From CAYUYM01 sp964449305 (GTDB lineage Bacteria > Bacteroidota > Ignavibacteria > SZUA-365 > CAYQST01), in contig CAYUYM010000175.1 of NCBI GenBank assembly GCA_964449305.1, forward strand, positions 1 to 7,167: 7,167 nt of DNA. Direction: 5' to 3'. The notes beneath the pieces were generated by a model. That model had not been told where the DNA came from and did not search any database. It was given only the letters and a program-made list of their open reading frames with translations. The translations under genes were made by a program, and so were the position numbers. How positions within the stretch are numbered: the first letter of the stretch is position 1; each line of letters begins with the position of its first letter. Shown in pieces: positions 1-6,652 of this stretch.

Positions 1-2053
1 GCGCAGGATCAGAACTTCACCACCACCAACACCACGGTGACGGTGATCGTGAGCCTCGATCCGGTGTTCGTCTCCCCGCCGACGCCCGGCATGCACGCGC
101 ATCTGTGCATCCCGACCAATGTGCAGTACTCTGCGGACATCCTCGCCAGCACACCCGACACCACCACCACTGTCCGCATCTCCCAGGCCGACATCCCCGT
201 CGGTGCCTCGCTTTCGTCGCCTGTCCCCACACCGTTCGGCACGACCGCCGGCACCACGCTCACCTGGACCCCGACCAGCGCCGACTGGGGCGAACACGAC
301 ATCCACTTCTGGGCGGAGGATGGCTACGGCCACACCACCTGGCATGAGTTCCACCTCATCGTCAACACGACTCCGGTCGTGACATCGGCACCGACCACCA
401 CGGTCAATGCCAACCAGCCCTACACCTACGCCATCACGGCTGTCGATCCCGATGTGAGCTTCGGTGACGATCTCGAGATCCATGGCGTGCAGATCCCGGC
501 GTGGATGACGCTCACCACCACCGGCACAGGTACGGCCCTCCTTTCGGGCACCCCCGGTCCGGGCGATGTCGGCACGCACACCATCCAGATCGATGTGGAG
601 GACATGCACCACCATTGCACCTCCCCTGTGTCGCAGACCTTTTTCCTCACCGTTCTTCCCTGCACGCTCGCCGTGGAGGTGACGCCCGCAACGGCGAATC
701 CCATCTGTCCGAATTCCACCGTGACGCTCACGGCAACCGAGGGCGACAGCTGGCTCTGGAGCACGAACGAGACAACGCGTTCGATCACTGTCGGCGCCGG
801 CACCTATTCGGTGACAGTGACAGAAGGGTCGTGCAGTGCCTCCGCCAGCTACACCGTGGTGGAGGGCGATGCTGTGGCCCCGACCGCCCTCGCCTCCAAC
901 CTGACCGTGGCACTCAACGCCTCGGGCAGTGNNNNNNNNNNNNNNNNNNNNNNNNNNNNNNNNNNNNNNNNNNNNNNNNNNNNNNNNNNNNNNNNNNNNN
1001 NNNNNNNNNNNNNNNNNNNNNNNNNNNNNNNTCACCGTGACCGACGTCAACGGCAACAGCGCCAGCGCGAATGCCGTGGTGACGGTCAATGACGCAACCG
1101 CCCCGACCGCCCTCGCCTCCAACCTGACCGTGGCACTCAACGCCTCGGGCAGTGCCGCGATCACGGCCTCGCAGATCGATGCCGGCTCCTTCGACAACTG
1201 CGGCATCGCCACCATCAGCGTGAGCCCATCCAGCTTCACCTGCGCCAACGTGGGTCCGAACACGGTGACCCTCACCGTGACCGACGTCAACGGCAACAGC
1301 GCCAGCGCGAATGCCGTGGTGACGGTGATCGACAATTCGGCACCGACCTTCGTGTACAGCCCGATGATCACCCTCTGGCCGCCGAACCACCAGTACGAGA
1401 CGGTGACGCTGGCCCAGGCCATCGCCGCCATCACCGACAACTGCAGCACCCTCCCGATCGGCTCCGCGGTGATCACCTCCGCATGGAGCGATGAGCCCGA
1501 GAATGCGAACGGCAACGGCGACGGCAACACTGTCAACGACATCGTGATCAACCCGGGCTGCCAGTCCGTCAAGCTTCGCGCCGAGCGTGCGGGTGGCGGA
1601 AACGGCCGCGTGTACACGATCAATGTCCGCGTGACGGATGCGAACAACAACACCACAAACGGTTCCTTCAAGGTCGGCGTGCAGCACAATGTCGGCTCGC
1701 CTGCCGTCGACAACGGCGCTGCAGCCGGGTACACGGTGTCCGGTCCGTGCGGCGCACCGAAGAGCATGGCCGCAACGACCCTCGTCCCCGCAGGATATGC
1801 CCTGGACCAGAACCACCCGAATCCGTTCAACCCGTCGACCACGGTGCAGTACTCGGTGGCCGATGAGGTCCATGTCCGCCTCGCCGTGTACAACGCATTC
1901 GGTGCACAGGTGGCGACACTTGTGGATGGCGTGGTCCCGGCCGGCACCCACCGCGCGCTGTTCGATGCGGGCGGTCTGACCTCCGGCACCTACGTGGTCA
2001 TGCTCGAGGCCAACGGCGTGGTCCTGACGCGCACGATGAGTCTCGTCAAGTAG
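1..2053 (+). CDS. Large multidomain secreted protein with HYR-like repeats and type IX secretion sorting domain (5' truncated)
   Basis: The frame is open from base 1, so the N-terminus and any signal peptide lie upstream; the stop is TAG at 2051-2053. Visible domains in order: a cadherin/Ig-like module (about 64-372); a He_PIG/cadherin-like module (about 376-660, with 'IPAWMTL' and 'LLSGTPGPGDVGTHTI'); an Ig-like module of the 'WSTNETTRSITV...GTYSVTVTEGSCSASA' kind (about 661-870); HYR-like 80-residue tandem repeats (877-1326) with the paired cysteines 'FDNCGI' and 'FTCANVG'; a 'LWPPNHQY...SDEPEN...LRAER' domain (about 1338-1690); and a sorting domain (1796-2050) with 'QNHPNPFNPST' and 'SGTYVVMLEANG'. 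Such proteins are exported by Sec, then by the type IX system, and often anchored at the surface. The reading frame is 1 before the N gap and 2 after it. This is an effect of the 100-N placeholder, not a real frameshift. The role is probably adhesive or structural; no catalytic domain is visible. Confidence 0.88.
877..1326 (+). repeat. Tandem 240-bp repeat encoding HYR-like domains
   Basis: The complete visible copy is 227 bases (1100-1326). A 13-base linker (1087-1099) joins it to the preceding copy, giving a 240-base, 80-residue period (1032 aligns with 1272). The start of the earlier copy (877-931) is identical over 55 bases to 1100-1154, and its end (1032-1086) is identical over 55 bases to 1272-1326. 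No synonymous differences are seen in the comparable parts, which suggests recent duplication or gene conversion. At least two copies exist. More may be hidden in the gap. Confidence 0.92.
932..1031. other. Assembly gap (100 N) inside the tandem repeat
   Basis: There are exactly 100 N, the usual placeholder for a gap of unknown size. It falls inside one copy of the 240-bp repeat. If the broken copy matches the intact one, the missing DNA is 117 bases plus a multiple of 240. Every such value is divisible by three, so the frame is restored across the gap. The different frames on the two sides are therefore explained without a mutation. Confidence 0.95.
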
Positions 2054-2075
2054 ATCCTGCGTCCCTGCACGCACA

Positions 2076-2107
2076 CAACGGCTGTCCCGGCAACGGGGCA
2101 GCCGTTG
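2076..2107 (+). terminator. Strong hairpin, probable terminator of the surface-protein gene
   Basis: The left arm CAACGGCTGTCCC (2076-2088) pairs with GGGGCAGCCGTTG (2095-2107) around a 6-base loop. That makes 13 pairs, one of them G-U. It begins 22 bases after the TAG stop of the large secreted protein and ends 24 bases before the next promoter-like element. No T-tract follows, so it is not a textbook Rho-independent terminator. It may act as an end-of-transcript stability hairpin or a weak terminator. Confidence 0.65.
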
Positions 2108-2131
2108 CTGCATGGAGGAAACTGCGCCGGC

Positions 2132-2160
2132 TTGACATTGCCCTGGCCGTCATCGATATT
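2132..2160 (+). promoter_or_regulatory. Sigma70-like promoter for the stress-protein unit
   Basis: A perfect -35 box TTGACA (2132-2137) is followed after 17 bases by GATATT (2155-2160), which matches four of six positions of TATAAT. Transcription would begin near 2167, leaving a leader of about 37 bases before the start codon at 2204. The element sits between the upstream hairpin and the ribosome binding site, which suits an independent promoter. Classical Bacteroidetes promoters differ (TTTG / TAnnTTTG), so this match assumes an FCB lineage with a more conventional sigma factor. Confidence 0.55.
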
Positions 2161-2191
2161 CCTCCTGAATCCCACCGTCATCGACATTTCC
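2147..2191 (+). repeat. Imperfect direct repeat overlapping the promoter and leader
   Basis: CCGTCATCGATATTCC (2147-2162) recurs as CCGTCATCGACATTTCC (2175-2191), with starts 28 bases apart. The two copies differ by one substitution and one inserted T. The first copy covers the -10 element and the second lies in the leader just before the Shine-Dalgarno sequence. It could be a pair of regulator sites or chance; the sequence alone does not decide. Confidence 0.4.
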
Positions 2192-2192
2192 C

Positions 2193-2197
2193 GGAGG
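2193..2197 (+). promoter_or_regulatory. Ribosome binding site of the universal stress protein
   Basis: GGAGG lies six bases before the ATG at 2204. It fixes this start against the in-frame ATG codons further upstream, one of which (2111) would put coding sequence across the promoter-like element. Confidence 0.8.
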
Positions 2198-2203
2198 TGC
2201 ATC

Positions 2204-2659
2204 ATGCCGGAATTCCACACCATTCTTGTCCCGATCGATTTTTCGGAGCATTCCATCAATGCGTTGAAGTACTCGGTGCTTTTTGCGCAGACCTTTTCCT
2301 CCCGGCTGGTGCTGGTCTATGTGGTCGAGCCGGTCATCTATCCATCCGATCTCGGTTTCGGTCAGGTGGCGATCCCCTCCCTCGAGGCGGACATGCATGC
2401 ACGCGGCGAGGAACAGCTCCGCCGGCTTGCGGAGCTCCACATCCCATCATCGGTCGACCATGTGCTTCATGTGCGCAGCGGCAAACCGTTTCACGAGATC
2501 AACGAGCTGGCCGGCGAAGTGCGAGCGGACCTCGTCATCATCGCCACGCACGGGCACAGCGGTCTGGAACAGGTGCTCTTCGGCAGCACGGCCGAGAAGG
2601 TGGTCCGCAAGGCCCCGTGCGCCGTGCTGACGCTGCGCAGCCACAAGGTGCTCGCATGA
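2204..2659 (+). CDS. Universal stress protein (UspA family), single domain
   Basis: The protein has 151 residues, the usual size of a one-domain Usp. It opens with 'ILVPIDFSEHS', whose Asp12 occupies the family's conserved nucleotide-contact position. It carries the C-terminal signature 'THGHSG...FGST': Gly117, nine residues, then Gly127-Ser128. This matches the ATP-binding G-2x-G-9x-G(S/T) loop, except that the first Gly is Ala114, a common variant. ATP binding is therefore plausible. Usp proteins are small cytoplasmic proteins, usually dimeric, linked to survival under stress, starvation or low oxygen; no enzymatic role can be assigned. The start is supported by GGAGG six bases upstream and a promoter-like element further up. 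Its TGA stop overlaps the ATG of the next gene, so the two are probably cotranscribed and translationally coupled. Confidence 0.93.
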   Translation: MPEFHTILVPIDFSEHSINALKYSVLFAQTFSSRLVLVYVVEPVIYPSDLGFGQVAIPSLEADMHARGEEQLRRLAELHIPSSVDHVLHVRSGKPFHEINELAGEVRADLVIIATHGHSGLEQVLFGSTAEKVVRKAPCAVLTLRSHKVLA

Positions 2660-3660
2660 TCGGTTCCACCACGCTCCGCCGCCTGCCCCGGGTGCGCAGT
2701 CTCCTGTTCATGGCATTGTCGGCCATCGCCGGAATCAGCGGCATCACCCACGCTGCACGTGCCCAGGCAGTCGACTTCGGGGATGTCGCCGTCGGCTCCT
2801 TCAAGGACAGCAGCACAACGCTCACGAACATCTATCCTGTGGCGGTGCAGGTCACATCCCTCACGATGAGGCACACGCGGGGGGATTTCACCGTCATCTC
2901 CGGGGGCGCCCCGTTCACCGTGCCTCCGGGTGGGTCGCGCACCATCGGGATCCGTTTCACCCCATCGCAGGCAGGGCTGTGCACCGACTCGCTCATCGTG
3001 GCGGGCACCTTCACGGGCAGTCCCATCAATGTCCCACTCATCGGCACGGGCTTGGCTGTGCCTGTGGAGCTGTCCGGCTTCACCGCGCACTGCTCCGCGG
3101 ACGAGGTGGTCCTCACCTGGCGCACGGAATCGGAAACCGGGAATGCTGGCTTCTCGGTGATGCGCACGCTGTACCGCGCCGGCGCCATCATCGAGGATGC
3201 CCGCGTCATGGCCTTCGTCCCGGGGCGCGGCACGACGACGCTGCCCGGTGTCTATCAGCACGGTGATCCGCTTGTCGGGATGTACGGGGCCGATGCCGCT
3301 GTCTACCGTCTCCGGCAGATCGATGTGGACGGCGGGGGGAGCTGGTCGCCTGCGGTGCATGTGGAGCTGCGTGATGTGGACCGTGGACGCACACCGACGC
3401 TGCGCGTGTTCCCGAATCCCGGCGTGGGCCCCGTCACCATCACAGGCGTCGTTCCGGATGCCGCGCCATTCCATGTCCGCGTCATCGACATGCTCGGAAG
3501 GTGCTGCCACGAGCTGCTGCTTGCCCCCGCGCACGACGGTGCGTTCACTGCGCGCTTCGAGGATGCACTCTTTCCCGCCTCCGGCCTGTATGTCATCGAA
3601 TGCCGTGGCGGGTCATGGGCGACGTCAGCCACCGTGCTTCACACCATCCATCGGAACTGA
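2656..3660 (+). CDS. Secreted protein with ASH-like domain and type IX secretion sorting domain
   Basis: The protein has 334 residues. A basic N-terminus (RRLPRVR) and hydrophobic stretch (about 15-30) form a Sec signal peptide, with likely cleavage after AQA (residue 38). Residues 39-133 resemble an ASH / choice-of-anchor D Ig-like domain ('VDFGDVAVGS', 'IGIRFTPSQAG', 'VPLIGTGL'). Residues 136-239 are an FnIII-like module of the 'PVELSGFTA...LTWRTESETGNAGFSV' type, which often precedes type IX sorting domains. Residues 249-334 form that sorting domain ('LRVFPNPG', 'VIDMLGR', 'SGLYVIECRGG'). The mature protein is probably moved across the outer membrane and lacks any visible catalytic domain. 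The ATG overlaps the upstream stop as ATGA, with AAGGTG five bases before it as a weak ribosome binding site. The function is unknown. The signal peptide and domain calls are strong, but the pairing with a stress protein is unusual. Confidence 0.88.
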   Translation: MIGSTTLRRLPRVRSLLFMALSAIAGISGITHAARAQAVDFGDVAVGSFKDSSTTLTNIYPVAVQVTSLTMRHTRGDFTVISGGAPFTVPPGGSRTIGIRFTPSQAGLCTDSLIVAGTFTGSPINVPLIGTGLAVPVELSGFTAHCSADEVVLTWRTESETGNAGFSVMRTLYRAGAIIEDARVMAFVPGRGTTTLPGVYQHGDPLVGMYGADAAVYRLRQIDVDGGGSWSPAVHVELRDVDRGRTPTLRVFPNPGVGPVTITGVVPDAAPFHVRVIDMLGRCCHELLLAPAHDGAFTARFEDALFPASGLYVIECRGGSWATSATVLHTIHRN

Positions 3661-3672
3661 GAGGCAGGCCCC

Positions 3673-6603
3673 TCATTCGGAGAGAAGGGAATCGTAGATG
3701 TTGGCGCCATCGTTCATGTTGCCACCGCCGAACCACACGGAGGGTGTGGGGTTCACCGCGCGGAACTCGCCGATGCCCGCTCCACCATGGTCGTCCTGGC
3801 CACCTGAGACAAGGCTGAAACGCCATGAGCCATCGGGTGTCCCGATGAAGGAGAGCGGCACGGAGAACATGATCATGCCGGTCACGGCATTGCCCAGCGG
3901 ATGGAGTTCATCGACGGGAATGTGAGCGGCGAGGATCCGTCCTTCCGCATCTTGGATCTGCAGGCCGCCTCCGATCACGATGAGCCGGTCGAAGGCATGT
4001 GATTCGGGCACCCGGGCCTTCGCATTCATGCCGATCGTGCGTGTGGTGCCGCGCCCCGGGGTGTTCGTCCGGATCGCGAGCGCAAGTTCCGTGAGCTGGA
4101 ACCCGTATTCCGGATGCCAGCCCGGCTGCACGAGGGCCTTCATCATGATGGACACATGGAGCATCGTTGCGTCGGCGGAGATGGACATTCCGCGGATGTC
4201 GAAGATCCCGGGCTTGAACATCGGATTCAGCGGATAGCTGTACCCGCCCTCTGGCCCGGTGTCATCGCCTTCGGCATCGAGCTCCGACCACAGCAGCGTT
4301 GCCTGGGGATTGCGACGCGTCACCGTGGCACCGTCGAGCAGGGGGTGGTCGGGTGCGCGCAGCGCCCTGAGCTGGGAGACGGGTTCTGGTTGGCAGAAGT
4401 GCACGCCGGCGGCGGCCCGCGCAGCGCTGTCGCGCATCGCATCACGGACGGTGGGTTTCAATGCAACACGTCTGCCACTGCGGAGAGGGGTACTCACCAT
4501 GCGGAATCCCGGGACCTCGAAATCCACACGGATCTCGTCGCCCATGCGTCCATCGAGATGCACCACCTCGGCAGCCGGTTTCCTCGGGTCGGTGAGGTCG
4601 AGCGACACCTGCACTCGGGCCGCCCCGACACGGCTGATGACACGGGCCCTGGTCAGCCCCGCCGGCATCCGTGGCGCGAGGCGCAGGACGGTGCTGGACG
4701 GGACGGAGATGCCCATGTAATCGCCAATGATGGTGCGGAGATACTCGGCGTTGCTCCAGGTCTGGCTGAAGGTGCCCGACCAGCGCGGGGGAGCTCCCGG
4801 ATCACGGGCGATGGCGTCGGAGCATTCCGGAAGCGTGCCGACCGCACCCTGGGTGAGGGCCATGTCCTGCAGCGCGCGCGTGAGCACCCAGGCCGTGTCC
4901 GCCAGCCCGGCGTGGCAGAGGGTGGAGACGGCGGGCCCGGTGAGCCAGGTCCAGATCGTGCCGTTGTGGTAGGCCGCGTCCTTGGGGTAACTCTGCGGGT
5001 ACTGGTGGAAGGGATGGAAGTTGCTGTCGGCCTGTGCAAGCGAGGCCACGCCATACGGGTGGACGCAGCGCGTCATCACGGCACGGAGGGAGGCAATGGT
5101 GACCGCATCGGCGAAGTGGAAGGTCCGGTTCGGATCGATGGCGAAAAGGATGTTGGGACGCATGGTGGGATCCTGGTCGCCGCCGCGTGTGAGACGGTCG
5201 ACGAGCACCTGATCCGGACCGACGAAGCGTGTGAGATTGCCCCGGAGCCTTGCCGCCAGATCCCGCCAGCGGTCTGCGTGCTCCATGTCATCCATCTCCC
5301 CGGCGAAGCGCGCCGCGCATTCGAGCTGGTCGTGCCACAGGGCCTGGATGTCGATGGCCCGGTCGCCACGCGGCGACCATGGCCCCGCCGGCCCGACGGC
5401 ATCCATCCACGTCTCCGCATCGCCGTGCGTCACGAACCCCGACGCATCCACATGGTGTCGGATGGTGCCCTCGGTGGCACGCACGATGGCCGGCATGATC
5501 CGCGCGAGGAAATCCCGGTCACCGCTGCGCTCAAAGTACCGCCACGCCATGATGACGAACCAGGGGGTGCCGTCCACGGTGTTGTAGATCATCTCGCCCG
5601 GAGTGACGCGGTTGGGGACACGGCCATACTCCGGCGATGTCGCGTCGCTGTTCTGGAAGCTGGCGAAGGTCAGGAGGATCTCGCGGGCCTTTTCCCACCG
5701 CCCTGTCGCCAGCAGGCCGCCCTCCATGGAGATGAAGGTGTCGCGGCCCCAGTAGTCATCGAACCAGGGCAGCCCGGCATAGAGACCCGGCCCCGATTGA
5801 TCCATGATGAGTGAGGACATGGAGGCGGCGATCCAGTTCGTCACCAGTGTCGTCCGCTCGTCGTTGCACCAGAAGCCGAGGGCGGCGAGCTCGCGTTCGA
5901 TCCGCTCCCGCCGCGAATCGATGAGGCGCCCCAGCTCGGCGGCGCTTCGTTCCACCGCGGGTGTTGCATCCCCGGGCCGGAAGAATTCGATCGCGAGCGT
6001 GAACGCGGCATCCGTGTTGGTGCCGGCATACATGATGGGGGTGAACACCGGAGCCCCGCTGCCATCGTGCAGCAGCACGGGATCGGGAGCCTCCCATCGC
6101 CCGGCCAGGCCGCTCGTCCATGCTGCGGTGCGCTGCGTGCTCTCGAGCGTGAACATGCCGCCCCGCAGGGCCGCCTGCCCGCGTTCGTACAGGGTGGACC
6201 ACGACGGCAGGATCAGCACCTCGCCGCGGAAGTCCGTGGTCACACGGACGATGAGCAGCGTGAGCGAATCGGCGAAGCACAGCTCCTCGCGCGTGTTGAA
6301 CGCGGGATAGGTGCGGACGAGGCCCGCGGGCGTCACCGTGGTGGTGGCCGTGCGTCGGTCGAGTTCGGTGGTGCCCAGGATGATGCGGTGGTCCTCGAAC
6401 AGCTTCTCCTTGCGCTGCGTGATCCCGTGGAAGCCGGAACTGTTGGGCCCGTTCACCACGCCGCAGTGGAAGGCGTCACGGCCGTTGGTGAAGGCGAAGA
6501 TCCGTTCGGGCGTTGCGCCGGCGACGTCGATGTGGGGGAGCTGGGCGAAGGCGGGCATGCACGCGGCGGCCGCCAGGAGGAACAGATGGCGTGGCAGTCT
6601 CAT
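3673..6603 (-). CDS. Exported amylo-alpha-1,6-glucosidase (GH133-like) with C-terminal glucodextranase-type DOMON domain
   Basis: The protein has 976 residues. The start at 6603 was chosen because a Sec signal peptide begins there (RLPRHLFLLAAAACMPAFA, cleavage likely after residue 20), although no Shine-Dalgarno is visible. Residues about 21-240 look like the beta-sandwich N-domain of debranching enzymes. Residues about 245-630 carry amylo-alpha-1,6-glucosidase (PF06202) signatures: 'YWGRDTF' (Asp288), 'ETWMDA' (398-403), 'IDIQALW' (417-423), 'MRPNILFAI' (481-489), 'KDAAYHNGTIWTWL' (541-554) and 'GTLPE' (Glu593, a candidate catalytic acid by position). Residues about 788-974 resemble the glucodextranase C-terminal/DOMON-like domain ('YPLNPMFKPGIFDI', 'VSGGQDDHG', 'VWFGGG', 'ANIYDSLL'), which is associated with carbohydrate or surface binding. 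The expected reaction is hydrolysis of alpha-1,6 branch glucose, here outside the cytoplasm. A sugar ABC ATPase lies 49 bases upstream on the same strand. Substrate could differ (dextran-like or limit-dextrin glucans). Confidence 0.88.
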   Translation of the reverse strand: MRLPRHLFLLAAAACMPAFAQLPHIDVAGATPERIFAFTNGRDAFHCGVVNGPNSSGFHGITQRKEKLFEDHRIILGTTELDRRTATTTVTPAGLVRTYPAFNTREELCFADSLTLLIVRVTTDFRGEVLILPSWSTLYERGQAALRGGMFTLESTQRTAAWTSGLAGRWEAPDPVLLHDGSGAPVFTPIMYAGTNTDAAFTLAIEFFRPGDATPAVERSAAELGRLIDSRRERIERELAALGFWCNDERTTLVTNWIAASMSSLIMDQSGPGLYAGLPWFDDYWGRDTFISMEGGLLATGRWEKAREILLTFASFQNSDATSPEYGRVPNRVTPGEMIYNTVDGTPWFVIMAWRYFERSGDRDFLARIMPAIVRATEGTIRHHVDASGFVTHGDAETWMDAVGPAGPWSPRGDRAIDIQALWHDQLECAARFAGEMDDMEHADRWRDLAARLRGNLTRFVGPDQVLVDRLTRGGDQDPTMRPNILFAIDPNRTFHFADAVTIASLRAVMTRCVHPYGVASLAQADSNFHPFHQYPQSYPKDAAYHNGTIWTWLTGPAVSTLCHAGLADTAWVLTRALQDMALTQGAVGTLPECSDAIARDPGAPPRWSGTFSQTWSNAEYLRTIIGDYMGISVPSSTVLRLAPRMPAGLTRARVISRVGAARVQVSLDLTDPRKPAAEVVHLDGRMGDEIRVDFEVPGFRMVSTPLRSGRRVALKPTVRDAMRDSAARAAAGVHFCQPEPVSQLRALRAPDHPLLDGATVTRRNPQATLLWSELDAEGDDTGPEGGYSYPLNPMFKPGIFDIRGMSISADATMLHVSIMMKALVQPGWHPEYGFQLTELALAIRTNTPGRGTTRTIGMNAKARVPESHAFDRLIVIGGGLQIQDAEGRILAAHIPVDELHPLGNAVTGMIMFSVPLSFIGTPDGSWRFSLVSGGQDDHGGAGIGEFRAVNPTPSVWFGGGNMNDGANIYDSLLSE

Positions 6604-6632
6604 GATCGTATGGGGTGTGATGTGAATGGGGC

Positions 6633-6649
6633 TGCGTGCCGGGCACGCA
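6633..6649. promoter_or_regulatory. Perfect palindrome between the ABC ATPase and glucosidase genes
   Basis: TGCGTGCC and GGCACGCA flank a single central G, giving a perfect 17-base inverted repeat in the 49-base intergenic spacer. It begins four bases after the ATPase stop in the direction of transcription. As RNA it can form a 7-pair stem with a 3-base loop. It could be an operator, a processing or attenuation hairpin that separates expression of the two genes, or chance. No T-tract follows on the minus strand. Confidence 0.5.
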
Positions 6650-6652
6650 CCG

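Noticed and set aside
929..1092. Frameshift or split gene at the N gap
   Set aside because: The frame difference equals the shortfall between 100 N and the predicted 117 + 240n missing bases. A continuous gene explains it.
877..1326. CRISPR array
   Set aside because: The repeats are 227 bases, coding, in frame and joined by a 13-base coding linker, unlike short palindromic repeats with unique spacers.
914..2113. Long minus-strand open frame antisense to the secreted surface protein
   Set aside because: It is His/Arg/Gly-rich, low-complexity translation without family resemblance. It runs through the N gap and lies opposite a gene with clear domains, as expected for a shadow frame in high-GC DNA.
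2105..2203. Longer N-terminus for the universal stress protein
   Set aside because: The upstream codons overlap the hairpin and promoter-like element. The ATG at 2204 has GGAGG at good spacing and gives the canonical family N-terminus.
2491..3534. Minus-strand open frame across the usp/ASH genes
   Set aside because: It is an antisense shadow with biased Arg/His/Gly composition and no domain, covering two supported genes.
4114..5814. 566-codon plus-strand open frame inside the glucosidase gene
   Set aside because: It lies opposite well-conserved catalytic motifs, has no recognisable domain, and shows the composition of a reverse-complement frame.
6541..6603. Lipoprotein signal (Cys15) in the glucosidase
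   Set aside because: The residues before Cys15 are all Ala, without the usual Leu/Val/Ile at -3. A signal peptidase I site after AFA (residue 20) fits better.
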